From contig NZ_JACIFY010000002.1 of assembly GCF_014197615.1 (NCBI RefSeq), forward strand, positions 186,001 through 250,000: a stretch of DNA of 64,000 bases, read 5' to 3'. The notes under the pieces were generated by a model. It was given only the letters and a program-made list of their open reading frames with translations. It was not told the DNA's origin and made no database searches. Numbering within the stretch: the first letter of the stretch is position 1; each line of letters opens with the position of its first letter. Shown one piece after another: positions 36,647 through 44,952 of the stretch. The position numbers were made by a program, and so were the translations under genes. The DNA comes from Rhizobium esperanzae. GTDB taxonomy: Bacteria > Pseudomonadota > Alphaproteobacteria > Rhizobiales > Rhizobiaceae.

Positions 36647-36790
36647 TGGCAGCAGATGGCCGCTTCGGGCCGACTGCAGACTTCACCGTGTGTTCGCTCC
36701 GAGAAATTCCACGGCATTGGCTCGTGAACCGGCTCTGCTGATGGCCATTGACGATGGGTTGAGCGTGGCAGTTAGCTGTCGCCATTTGGC

Positions 36791-37708
36791 CTAGCCGCCG
36801 AGCGCCTCCCGCACTGCCAGCTCGGCCATGGCAAGTGCCGCCTCGCGGGTTCTGGCGGCGGCGATGAAGCGGCCGTTGTGGCAGAAGCTCGCGCCCTCTA
36901 TGCCGCAAACGGCCTCCAGCTCTCCATTGGTAAGACCGGCCCAGGCTGCCGGCAGATCGGCCCGGAGCTCGAACCCTTCTTCGGCGCGGCGGATGCCGGT
37001 CACGCACCAGTCTTTTTCACGCGGGTGGACGACGAACAGCAGGTGATCGGCGCCCGCCTTGACGATGGCCGGACGGAACGGCATTCCCCTCGGTAATTCC
37101 AGAACATGCCCCTGCCCCGCAGCCTGGATCGCCTGATGCACGATCGTCTCCGCCCGCAATTTTGCAGCACTTTGGCCGATCCTGGCCTCGACGAAACTGC
37201 GGGCAACGGCAAGCGCCGCATGGAAAGCGCGATCGTCGGCCTCGGGCTCCACTTCGTCGAAAACCGGTTTCAGGGTCTCTAGCAGCACCGGCAGCGTCAA
37301 GCTGGCCAGCGGCCCCGAAGGGCTGAGCGCGCCGTTGTCGGTCAGATCGATCGGCAGCACGAAGCCGGCGTCGAAGGAACCATGAACCGCCTCGACATGT
37401 GCCTCGGGAAGGCCGGAGGCTGCGAGATAATCGCGGCCGTAATGTTTCCAGATCAGGCCGAACGAGCTGTAAGGCTGGCCATCTTCGCGTAGCGGCGCAC
37501 CACGCTGGTGGTGATCGAATATCCGGGCAACAGGGTCATAGGTTCCACCGACATCGTAGATGATGCGGTCTTCGCCCGGCGTGATCCATTCCGGCGCGCG
37601 GCTGCGGACGATCCGCGCCTGCGGGAAAAGCCGCGTCAGGATGACGCTCGACAGCAATTCGTCGGCATGGAAGCCACCGGAATGGGTGACGAGGAAATCA
37701 GGGATCAT
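36791..37708 (-). CDS. MYG1 family protein (DHH-like hydrolase)
   Basis: The 305 aa product has the MYG1 signatures: THSGGFHADELLS at residues 8-20 (metal-binding His and Asp), then DVGGTYDPVARIFDHHQRG near 52-70 with the DHH motif. Eukaryotic MYG1 is an exonuclease; bacterial members are uncharacterised. Cytoplasmic. The start is six bases downstream of a truncated reading frame on the same strand. Confidence 0.87.
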   Translation of the reverse strand: MIPDFLVTHSGGFHADELLSSVILTRLFPQARIVRSRAPEWITPGEDRIIYDVGGTYDPVARIFDHHQRGAPLREDGQPYSSFGLIWKHYGRDYLAASGLPEAHVEAVHGSFDAGFVLPIDLTDNGALSPSGPLASLTLPVLLETLKPVFDEVEPEADDRAFHAALAVARSFVEARIGQSAAKLRAETIVHQAIQAAGQGHVLELPRGMPFRPAIVKAGADHLLFVVHPREKDWCVTGIRRAEEGFELRADLPAAWAGLTNGELEAVCGIEGASFCHNGRFIAAARTREAALAMAELAVREALGG

Positions 37709-37713
37709 GAGAG

Positions 37714-37884
37714 CTATACGCCTTGTCGTTCGCGGAAGGTCCGCTTGCGGGTTGGCACCAGATAGCCGTTGCCGGCCGCTATCTCAACCCGCCCGTCGCG
37801 CATTTCACTCAGGGTCTTGTCGATCGCCGCCCATTCGTCGTGCTCAAGCTTTGCGAGCGACAGACGCCCGGTGGCCGCGCCTCG
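37714..37884 (-). pseudogene. 5'-truncated gene remnant upstream of MYG1
   Basis: A frame on the minus strand reads as plausible protein (LAKLEHDEWAAIDKTLSEM, then VEIAAGNGYLVPTRKR) and ends in TAG six bases before MYG1, but a TGA lies at its upstream end and no suitable start codon precedes the conserved-looking part. It may be the 3' end of a lost gene formerly in an operon with MYG1. Confidence 0.35.
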
Positions 37885-38025
37885 TCACACGAATGTCAAC
37901 GGCTGCGAAGGCGAGAGCGAGCCTTGGTCGATCTTCTGGATCGACATTGCAGCCATTGCAAACCTGCCTATTCTGCTGCCATCAGAAGTGATAGCGACAT
38001 TTGCGGGAACGGAGAGAGGCAGCAC

Positions 38026-38517
38026 TTGGAAATTCCTCCGCACTTTCATGTTGCCGAGACGGCCGGATGGCTGGTGAACCACCGTATGAACTCCGCCCTT
38101 CCCGGCTATCTCATGATCGGCTCCAAGACCGACACGACCGATCTGTCGGATTTATCCGTAGACGCCTTGGCCGAGTTCGGCCCCTTGCTCGCAAGAGCTC
38201 AGAGCGCATTAAAGCGGGAATTGAGCGCTCAGCGCGTCTATATCGGCCGATACGGGCACACGCCCGGTTATCCGATCCATTTCCATGTGATCCCGATCTA
38301 TGACTGGGTGGAGGAATTGTTCTGGAAGGACGCCCGCTATCGCCAGCTGGCGAATTTCGCGGAGGGACCGGGGGAAACGACAACGGATGGCGCGGAACTG
38401 ACGCTGTTTGTCTGGCGCGAGTTCTGCGAACGCACAGTGCCGCCGTCGGTCACGCGGCCATCGGTCTCTAAGGCCATCCAGTTGTTACGGGCCGCGATGG
38501 TATTTCCGGCGTCTTAG
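38026..38517 (+). CDS. HIT family protein
   Basis: The probable start is the TTG at 38026, preceded by GAGAGG; the frame is open further upstream, but that part overlaps the remnant and is not family-like. The product is about 163 aa. WLVNHRMNSALPGYLMIGSK is a typical HIT N-terminal half, and the histidine triad is HFHVIP within GYPIHFHVIPIYDWVEE, giving H-x-H plus downstream residues. HIT enzymes hydrolyse or transfer nucleotides. Substrate unknown. Confidence 0.72.
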   Translation: MEIPPHFHVAETAGWLVNHRMNSALPGYLMIGSKTDTTDLSDLSVDALAEFGPLLARAQSALKRELSAQRVYIGRYGHTPGYPIHFHVIPIYDWVEELFWKDARYRQLANFAEGPGETTTDGAELTLFVWREFCERTVPPSVTRPSVSKAIQLLRAAMVFPAS

Positions 38518-38557
38518 GTCTTTGCGCTCAGACATGACATGCACTGAGGTAACAAGC

Positions 38558-39121
38558 CTAAGGCAGCGCCGGTCCCGGCTGTCCTGCGACAAACGCACGC
38601 CCGGCTGCCGCAATGGCATGCAGGCAGATGAGCCCGATCGCGGCCAGAGAATTGATCAGCAGGACATCAGCCACGACGGACGCCGAAAAGGCGCCCTCGC
38701 CTGAAGGAAGCACCGCCTTTGCGGCAAAAAGCACGCCTTCATAGGCAACGAAGCCGGCGATGAAGGCGCCGGCCATGGTGACGGCAAGGTCGGCAGCGAG
38801 ACGAAGCACCCCAAGCGCTGCAGCCAGCGATGCGAATGCCGCAACACCGATCGCCAGACCCCAGGCATAACTGTCCCAAGTCTGGGGATAGCGGAGCACG
38901 AGATACCCGACCATCTGGTTGGCGAGCCAGGCCAGCAGTACCGCCGTCACCGCCATCCGCCGGGGAAGAATGACCGCCGACACCGCCGCCAGCGCCACGA
39001 AGGGCGTGACGCAGGCAAAAAGCAGGCTGAGCGCAACGCTCGCACCTGAAATGACGACAACCCAGGCAACAGCGAAGCCGGGGACGACAGGGCGCAAGGG
39101 AAACTGATTTCGTTCGAGCAT
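38558..39121 (-). CDS. Hypothetical integral membrane protein (187 aa)
   Basis: Six hydrophobic segments are seen (about residues 15-35, 37-52, 56-78, 83-103, 108-130, 148-175) with short loops. GGAGG lies six bases before the start. It follows the ATPase of the cobalamin-type ABC operon by 113 bases on the same strand, so it may be the last gene of that riboswitch-controlled unit. No family recognised. A role in cobalamin or metal transport is inference from position only. Confidence 0.65.
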   Translation of the reverse strand: MLERNQFPLRPVVPGFAVAWVVVISGASVALSLLFACVTPFVALAAVSAVILPRRMAVTAVLLAWLANQMVGYLVLRYPQTWDSYAWGLAIGVAAFASLAAALGVLRLAADLAVTMAGAFIAGFVAYEGVLFAAKAVLPSGEGAFSASVVADVLLINSLAAIGLICLHAIAAAGRAFVAGQPGPALP

Positions 39122-39234
39122 CTCGAACCTCCGTTCGACCGGGCGCTCGCGCGCCTCGCAAAATCATACGCCAGTCCAGGAAAAAGGCCAGTGAGGTCAC
39201 ACCACCCCTTGAGGGCGAAATTACCGGCCATTCT

Positions 39235-39999
39235 TCAATCGATGACGTATTGGATATGATGGCGGCCATGCACGGCCGATTTCTGGACATGGGCGCGAAC
39301 GCCGAAGACCCGGCCGATCATATCCTCCGTCAGCACATCCTCCGGCGCGCCGGAGGCGACGACCTCGCCCTTCTCGAGCACCGCCAGGCTGTCGCAGAAC
39401 ATCGCCGCCAGATTGAGATCATGCAGCGCGACGACAGAGGTGATGCCGAGTTTCGAGATCAGCGAGAGAATGTCGAGCTGATGCTGGATATCGAGATGGT
39501 TGGTCGGCTCGTCGAGCAGCAATTCGCTCGGCGCCTGCGCCAGGGATCGCGCGATATGGACGCGCTGGCGCTCGCCGCCCGACAGCGTCTGCCAGAGTTG
39601 GCCCGCCTTCTCCCGCATGCCCACCCGCAACAGGGCCTCTTCGACGGCGGCATCATCCGCGGCGCCCCAGGACGACAGCAGCCCGCGATGCGGCGTGCGG
39701 CCGAGCCGCACCACGTCTCGTGCCGTCAATTGCGTATCGGTCGCCGACTGCTGCTCGACGAAGGCGACGCGGCGCGCAAGGGCTGCGCGCGACAGCGAGG
39801 CAATGTCGTCTTCCCCGAGCTTGATGACGCCGCTGCGAACCTTGCGCAGCCGGCAGATCAATCTGAGCAGGCTCGATTTTCCCGAGCCGTTCGGCCCGAG
39901 CAGGCCGAGCACCTTGCCCTTTTCCACAGCCAGACTGACGCCGTTGACGATGACGGTGTCGCCGGCGGCAAAGCTCACCTTGTCGATGCGGATGCTCAT
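39235..39999 (-). CDS. btuD: ABC transporter ATP-binding protein, cobalamin/siderophore type
   Basis: 254 aa from the ATG at 39999, overlapping the permease stop (ATGA). Walker A GPNGSGKS (35-42), signature LSGGE (139-143) and Walker B LLLDEPTNHLD (160-170) are intact. The sequence is of the FecE/BtuD/FhuC family. The riboswitch at the head of the operon points to cobalamin, or a corrinoid, as substrate. Confidence 0.9.
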   Translation of the reverse strand: MSIRIDKVSFAAGDTVIVNGVSLAVEKGKVLGLLGPNGSGKSSLLRLICRLRKVRSGVIKLGEDDIASLSRAALARRVAFVEQQSATDTQLTARDVVRLGRTPHRGLLSSWGAADDAAVEEALLRVGMREKAGQLWQTLSGGERQRVHIARSLAQAPSELLLDEPTNHLDIQHQLDILSLISKLGITSVVALHDLNLAAMFCDSLAVLEKGEVVASGAPEDVLTEDMIGRVFGVRAHVQKSAVHGRHHIQYVID

Positions 40000-41036
40000 G
40001 CGCTTCTCCGAGCGCGATAGAGAATGACGGCGAAGGCCGGTGCCCCGAACAGCGCGGTGACGACGCCGATCGGCAAGATCTGCTGCGGTATGATGATGCG
40101 CGAAACGATATCGGCGCCGACCATGAAGATCGCGCCGCCGAGCGCCGTTGCCGGCAGCAGCCGCCCATGTGCCGGCCCGACGAGGAAGCGGGCAGCATGC
40201 GGAATGACGAGGCCGACAAAACCGATCGAGCCGACCATGCTGACGACGCTCGCCGTCATCGCCGCGGTCGTCCCGAAGAGCGTGATCTGGACGCGGCGTA
40301 CGGAAATGCCGAGCGAGGCTGCGGCATCGGTGCCGAAGGCGAAGGCGTCGAGCGCCCTGACATGAGCAATGCAGATGATGAAGCCGACCAGCGCGACCGG
40401 CGCCGAAAGGTAGACATCGGGCCAGCGCACGCCGCTGAGTGAACCGAGAAGCCAGAACAGAATGCCGCGCGCCTGCTCGGCATTCGCCGACGTCGTCACT
40501 ACGTAGGAGGTGAGCGCATTGAAGAGCTGCGACCCGGCGACGCCGCAGAGAATGATGCGCTCGCCGGTTCCCCCGACCCCCGTCGCCAGGAAGCCGACCA
40601 GCAGGAAGGCGATGACCGCGCCGATGAAGGCGCCGCTCGAGAGGCCAAGAACGCCGTAACCGAAGCCGAGGATCATCACGCAGACGGCGCCGGTCGAGGC
40701 GCCGGCGGAGATGCCGAGCACATAGGGTTCGGCCAGCGGATTGCGCAGCAGCGCCTGGAGGATCGCCCCGCAAAGCGACAGCGACGCGCCGGCGCTGGCG
40801 GCAACCAGCGCCCGGCTCAGGCGATAATCCCAGACGATGCCCTGGTGGATGCGGCTGAGTTCGAAATCCGTTCCGAACAGCCGGTTCGAGACGGCCTCTG
40901 CCGTCGTCGCAAGCGGGATGGCGATCTCGCCGATGGAAACGGCAAGGCTGACCATCAGCCCGAGAAGCAGCAACGCTGTTGTGGTGAGCGCTGCCAGCGC
41001 CCACCATCCTGGTTTCCTGGCCGGCGTTGCGCTCAC
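39996..41036 (-). CDS. btuC: FecCD/BtuC-family ABC permease
   Basis: 346 aa from the GTG at 41036, which overlaps the binding-protein stop (GTGA), indicating translational coupling; a longer frame upstream is a shadow of that gene. About ten helices, with family segments LSLCGAILQALLRNPLAEPYVLGISAGAS (shown by CGAILQALLRNPLAEP) and IGFVGLVIPHAARFLVG. It forms the membrane channel for corrinoid passage from periplasm to cytoplasm. Confidence 0.9.
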   Translation of the reverse strand: MSATPARKPGWWALAALTTTALLLLGLMVSLAVSIGEIAIPLATTAEAVSNRLFGTDFELSRIHQGIVWDYRLSRALVAASAGASLSLCGAILQALLRNPLAEPYVLGISAGASTGAVCVMILGFGYGVLGLSSGAFIGAVIAFLLVGFLATGVGGTGERIILCGVAGSQLFNALTSYVVTTSANAEQARGILFWLLGSLSGVRWPDVYLSAPVALVGFIICIAHVRALDAFAFGTDAAASLGISVRRVQITLFGTTAAMTASVVSMVGSIGFVGLVIPHAARFLVGPAHGRLLPATALGGAIFMVGADIVSRIIIPQQILPIGVVTALFGAPAFAVILYRARRSA

Positions 41037-42049
41037 TGCGAAAGGCCGAAAGACTTGATGCCGTTCGCCAATGTCTCGATGCCGTCGATCGTCCGGATCG
41101 TCGGATTCATCGATTGCGCGTCCATCATCACGAAGTGCTTGTTCCTGACGGCATCCAGTTCCCTGGTGACCGGGTCGTTTTCGAGAAAACCGACCTTGAC
41201 CTTGGGATCGTCGGCCGCGTAACGGCGGCGATCCATCGTCGCGATGACGATGACTTGAGGGTTTGCCTGGGCGATGGTTTCCCAGCCGACCAGCGGCCAT
41301 TCCTCTTCCGTCGTCACGACGTTCCTCGCACCGATCGTCTTCAGGATATAGGCCGGCGCGCTGTTCTTGCCGGCGATAAAGGCGTCGCCATTGACGTCCT
41401 TGCTGGAGAACCAGAAGACCACCGGCAGGTTCTTGCCCGCTGCGCCTGAAATCGACGCCACGGCATCGGCCTCGCGCTTCTTCAGCTGCGCGATCAATGC
41501 ATCGCCGCGCTCCTTGACGTCGAAGATCTCGGAGAGTTCGGCGATTTCCTGGTAGATCAGGTCCATCGTGAACAATTCCCTACGCACGCCGTCGCCGCCG
41601 TCGGTATTGACCTTGGCGACGCAATCGGCCGGCGCGAGATAGGTATTGATCCCGAGGTCGGCGAACTGCTCGCGTTTGCCGACCGAGCCCTGCGCACCGA
41701 CATGCCATTCGAACTCGGCCGCCACCAGATCGGGCTCCTGCCCGACGACGGATTCGAAGCTCGGATCGTTGTCGGCAAGCCGCTTGATCTTGCTGTTGGC
41801 CTCGGCATATTGCGGCAGGACGGGACCGACCCAGACGGCCGTACCCGTGATCTTGTCGGCAAGGCCAAGCGAAAAGAGGACTTCGGTCGTGCCCTGGCCG
41901 ATCGAGACGATCTTTGCCGGCGCTTTCTGGAAGGTCACCGCCTGGCCGCAATTGGTGATGGTCAGCGGATATCGGGTCGCGGCAAGGCTTGGTGCCGCAA
42001 GGCCTGCGAGCCCGAAGGCAAATGTCATGGTGGCGAGAATTTGGCGCAT
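41033..42049 (-). CDS. btuF: ABC transporter substrate-binding protein, cobalamin type
   Basis: 338 aa from the ATG at 42049 with a signal peptide (about residues 1-23, ending SLAA). It has the FepB/BtuF fold marks: KIVSIGQGTTEVLFSLGL near 45, GQEPDLVAAEF, and GWETIAQANPQVIVIATMD near 240. It captures the ligand in the periplasm. It is the first gene after a cobalamin riboswitch, which supports corrinoid rather than siderophore as ligand. Confidence 0.87.
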   Translation of the reverse strand: MRQILATMTFAFGLAGLAAPSLAATRYPLTITNCGQAVTFQKAPAKIVSIGQGTTEVLFSLGLADKITGTAVWVGPVLPQYAEANSKIKRLADNDPSFESVVGQEPDLVAAEFEWHVGAQGSVGKREQFADLGINTYLAPADCVAKVNTDGGDGVRRELFTMDLIYQEIAELSEIFDVKERGDALIAQLKKREADAVASISGAAGKNLPVVFWFSSKDVNGDAFIAGKNSAPAYILKTIGARNVVTTEEEWPLVGWETIAQANPQVIVIATMDRRRYAADDPKVKVGFLENDPVTRELDAVRNKHFVMMDAQSMNPTIRTIDGIETLANGIKSFGLSQ

Positions 42050-42243
42050 GGAAAACCTCGATGAAGTGAAAAACGCCCGGGCTGTGCCGCGCGCCGATAT
42101 GCGGGCTGTAATCACGCTTGCGCGTGGATTAGCCGCAGGAAACCCAATCGAGAGGGATGCATGCCGATATCAGGCGAAGGTTCAGAAGGTCAATCATGTC
42201 TGCTCCTTGTCCGGGCATCCCCGCCCGGTTGATTGGATCGTGA
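42050..42243 (-). promoter_or_regulatory. Expression platform between riboswitch and btuF
   Basis: About 194 bases of leader RNA with no gene seen. It should contain the sequence that responds to ligand binding. I could not assign a terminator with a T-run. Confidence 0.4.
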
Positions 42244-42468
42244 TTGACGGCAGGTCTCCTGGCTTGCGGATATGCGTCGTCTCAACCGCCTTCCCGCGCT
42301 ATAGCGCAGTGGCTGGGCCAGAGGCCCCTGGGGATGAACGCTGACGCGCTCACCCTGGGATGATCGACAATCCGCTTACAGTTGCGGGGGCAGCCACGGT
42401 CTCGGTCCCTACTGGGTCGTCCTCACCGTGTTCCCTATTAATCCCCTTGGAGTCATCTTCAGGGAACC
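42244..42468 (-). ncRNA. Cobalamin riboswitch (AdoCbl type)
   Basis: Read on the minus strand, all the hallmark parts of the cobalamin element appear in order: GGTTCCC at the 5' side (42468), GCTGCCCCCGCAACTGTAAG in the core, GCCACTG, GGGAAGGC and finally the B12 box AGCCAGGAGACCTGCC at about 42246-42263. It ends about 195 bases before the btuF-like start. Binding of adenosylcobalamin is expected to lower expression of the uptake operon. The terminator or ribosome-site sequester was not identified. Confidence 0.95.
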
Positions 42469-42586
42469 GTCGCCCCCAGTTACGTCGCTTGCCCCGACGG
42501 CGTCAATGACTATTGCGGAGGATTTGAGAAATGGAGACGGAACGTGGGAGCACTGGCTGTGGTGGGTCCGCGGCATCCGCCAACGT

Positions 42587-42645
42587 TCCTCATGCTGAGG
42601 TGCGCAGCCCGCGAAGGCGAAGCCTCGAAGCCCGCGCCGCAACGC
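42587..42645. repeat. Intergenic palindromic element, copy H (divergent)
   Basis: CCTCATGCTGAGGTGCGCAGCC and GCCTCGAAGCCCGCGC are related to the family arms, with an altered core. It lies at the 3' end of the sulfur transferase gene, ten bases away. Confidence 0.55.
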
Positions 42646-42654
42646 TGCTCCTTG

Positions 42655-43935
42655 CTACAACGCATCCAGCGGGATCTTCAGATAGCGCCGGCCGTTATCC
42701 TCCGGCTCCGGCAATCTGCCTCCCCGAATATTCACCTGTAGCGCGTGAAGCATCAGCTTCGGTTTCGGCAGCGTGCGGTCGCGTGCCTGGCGCAGCGACA
42801 CGAAACCGGCCTCGTCGATGCCTGATATATGCGGATTGGCGCGCTTCTGCGCGGCGACCGTGCTTTCCCAGCGCGGGTGACGGCCACCGGGCTGATAGTC
42901 GTGACCGGAAAACAGCCTGGTCTCCTCGGGCAGCGACAGGATCGCCTGGATCGAGTGCCAGAGGGCGCCGGCACTGCCGCCGGGGAAATCCGTGCGGGCG
43001 GTGCCGGAATCCGGCGTGAACACCGTATCGTGCACGAAAGCGGCGTCGCCGATCACATAGGTCACCGAGGCGAGCGTATGGCCGGGCGAGAACATCACCC
43101 GCGCCTCAAGCGCGCCGATCTCGAACGTGTCGCCATCGGCAAACAGCCGGTCCCATTGCGAGCCGTCGGTTTCGAAGTCCGGCCAGTTGTAGATTTCTTT
43201 CCAGAGAGCCTGGACGTCGGTGACATGGGCGCCGATTGCCGTCGGCGCACCGGTCCTCTCATGCAGATAATGGGCGGCGGAGAAATGATCGGCATGCGGA
43301 TGCGTGTCGAGAATCCACTCGACCGTCAGCCCCTCGCTTTCGATATAAGCGAGGATGGCATCGGCATTGGCCATTCCCGTCGCACCCGACATCTCGTCGA
43401 AATCGAGCACCGGGTCGATGATGGCGCAGCGTTTCGCCGCGGGATCGGAAACGACATATTGCACGCTGCATGTGTGAGGTTCGAAGAAGGCCTTCACCAC
43501 GGGCGCCTGCCCTGCCCGCTTCTCCAGCCAGCGGCGTGCGCCGGCAAGATCGAAGCCGAGATTTTGACCGAAGGTCTCGACATCCCCGACCTTCATCCGC
43601 CCGTCCAGCACCTCGCCCAGCGCATAGAGCGTCAGGGCCCGTGTGCCGCTCTTGCAATGGGCGACGACCGGTCCCTTCGCTTGCGTCATCGCCGCCTGGA
43701 AGGCGCGGATATCGGCCTCGGTGATTTCGGTCCCCTTCACCGGCACGAAGCTGTAGGCGAGCCCGGCAGCGGCGGCGGAAGCCTTCTCGGCTGCATTGCC
43801 GGGTTGCCCCGGCTCCTCGCCATCCGGCCGGTCATTGATGACGGCGGTAAAGCCGTCTGCCGCGAAAGCGGCAAAACCGGCGGCATCGGGCTGCCCCGCC
43901 ACCGATATCAGCTCATTGACCCTCACGGATGTCAT
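42655..43935 (-). CDS. blh: Bifunctional sulfur transferase/dioxygenase (Blh-like)
   Basis: 426 aa from the ATG at 43935. Residues 1-140 form the TIGR01244 sulfur-transferase domain with the dual-specificity-phosphatase/rhodanese-like Cys94 in VVAHCKSGTRA. Residues about 145-426 form a metallo-beta-lactamase fold with THPHADH (211-217) and SPGHT, as in persulfide dioxygenases. Fusions of this kind (Blh) handle sulfide and persulfide, oxidising glutathione persulfide with oxygen. The symbol follows that family. Single gene. Confidence 0.87.
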   Translation of the reverse strand: MTSVRVNELISVAGQPDAAGFAAFAADGFTAVINDRPDGEEPGQPGNAAEKASAAAAGLAYSFVPVKGTEITEADIRAFQAAMTQAKGPVVAHCKSGTRALTLYALGEVLDGRMKVGDVETFGQNLGFDLAGARRWLEKRAGQAPVVKAFFEPHTCSVQYVVSDPAAKRCAIIDPVLDFDEMSGATGMANADAILAYIESEGLTVEWILDTHPHADHFSAAHYLHERTGAPTAIGAHVTDVQALWKEIYNWPDFETDGSQWDRLFADGDTFEIGALEARVMFSPGHTLASVTYVIGDAAFVHDTVFTPDSGTARTDFPGGSAGALWHSIQAILSLPEETRLFSGHDYQPGGRHPRWESTVAAQKRANPHISGIDEAGFVSLRQARDRTLPKPKLMLHALQVNIRGGRLPEPEDNGRRYLKIPLDAL

Positions 43936-44354
43936 CGAAGCCCCCGCGCCGCCCTCGTCAGGCATTGTCGCATGTATATCGCCACAATCTCACAAGTATA
44001 TTGCCGAGCGCAAGAATAGAACGCTGGGCATGCCCGCGCTTACTGACGCTGGGAAAGCCCGATCATGCCGGCGAGAGACGCTTCCCAAACTCCCGGCAGG
44101 CCTGGCTCCCCGATCAAAACGACAGCGTCGCGGCACGCCCCCGTCCTTCGAGGTTTCGACCTTTGAGTCTGGTCGTTGGCACACCGCAGAACCTTCCGGT
44201 GACACAAGCCGCGCCCTCTCTCCGCCCTCATCCTGAGGTGCCCCGCAGGGGCCTCGAAGGACGAGGGTGGCCCCGATTGCGGATTCGGTTTCGCACCCTG
44301 ATTGACTCCTCAGAAAAATCCAATATTCATTCAAGCAAAAGTTGAGGATTTATA
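43936..44354. other. Intergenic stretch with a palindromic element
   Basis: Contains the leftward promoter region of the sulfur transferase gene, the consensus-like palindrome at 44224-44271, and an A/T-rich leader before the lipoprotein gene. No gene supported. Confidence 0.55.
44224..44271. repeat. Intergenic palindromic element, copy I (best consensus)
   Basis: The arms CCCTCATCCTGAGGTG and GAAGGACGAGGG surround the perfect core GCCCCGCAGGGGC with one-base shifts. This copy has the clearest symmetry of the family in this window and can serve as reference. Confidence 0.8.
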
Positions 44355-44768
44355 GTGAAAAGCATTTTTTCATACTTGATACTGGCAATCGCAGCAATTT
44401 CACTTTCGAGCTGCACCACAACCTCCGACAGCTTCAGGCAAAAGTCCAAATCGATAACAGCGCTCAGTGGTGAAAAAACGAAGATAGGCCAGACCTGGCA
44501 TATCAATGACGATTGCAGCCACGCCGATTATCCGGCCACGCATATCGTGGAACAGCCCAAGCATGGCCGTCTCCAGATTGTCCACGAACCGGTATTTCCC
44601 GGCGCAACCGGAAAGCTGGCGAAATGCCGGACGGTTAAGGTTGGAGGCGTGGTTGGATATTATACACCGGAGCCAGGCTACATCGGCAGTGACAGGTTCG
44701 TTCTGAGATCGCCCTACGGGTACGGTAAGATCCAGGAGACCGTGATGAACGTAAGCGTCATCAAATAG
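44355..44768 (+). CDS. Hypothetical lipoprotein (137 aa)
   Basis: Starts at GTG 44355. A lipoprotein signal peptide (KSIFSYLILAIAAISLSSC) has a lipobox LSSC with Cys at residue 20. The mature part has THIVEQPKHGRLQI, YYTPEPGYIGSDRFVL and MNVSV, a beta-rich Ig-like pattern resembling the P-x-x-G-x-D-x-F repeats of bacterial Ig domains. Function unknown; it should be anchored in a membrane facing the periplasm. Confidence 0.72.
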   Translation: MKSIFSYLILAIAAISLSSCTTTSDSFRQKSKSITALSGEKTKIGQTWHINDDCSHADYPATHIVEQPKHGRLQIVHEPVFPGATGKLAKCRTVKVGGVVGYYTPEPGYIGSDRFVLRSPYGYGKIQETVMNVSVIK

Positions 44769-44819
44769 CCGGCCCGAGCGCTGAAAACCTCTCCCTAAAG
44801 CCGGAGGCCTGATGGCTCG

Positions 44820-44854
44820 ATGTCAGTCGCAGAATCCACTGCTGCGACTGACAT
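44820..44854. terminator. Perfect 13-bp hairpin between convergent genes
   Basis: ATGTCAGTCGCAG (44820-44832) and CTGCGACTGACAT (44842-44854) are exact reverse complements around a nine-base loop. It lies between the convergent lipoprotein and acetolactate synthase genes. It lacks a long T-run, so termination is likely but not proven. Confidence 0.6.
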
Positions 44855-44952
44855 TTCAAACCGTGTTCCAAAGTCGCTAGACGCGACTCTCTCCGCCAAC
44901 ATCGGCTGACGCGGCAAACAGCGCGTCGCCAACCTCGCCGGGCAGCAACATA

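Noticed and set aside
39235..41007. Long minus-strand frame merging ATPase and permease regions
   Set aside because: The N-terminal part is Arg-rich nonsense overlapping the permease. The ATPase starts at 39999.
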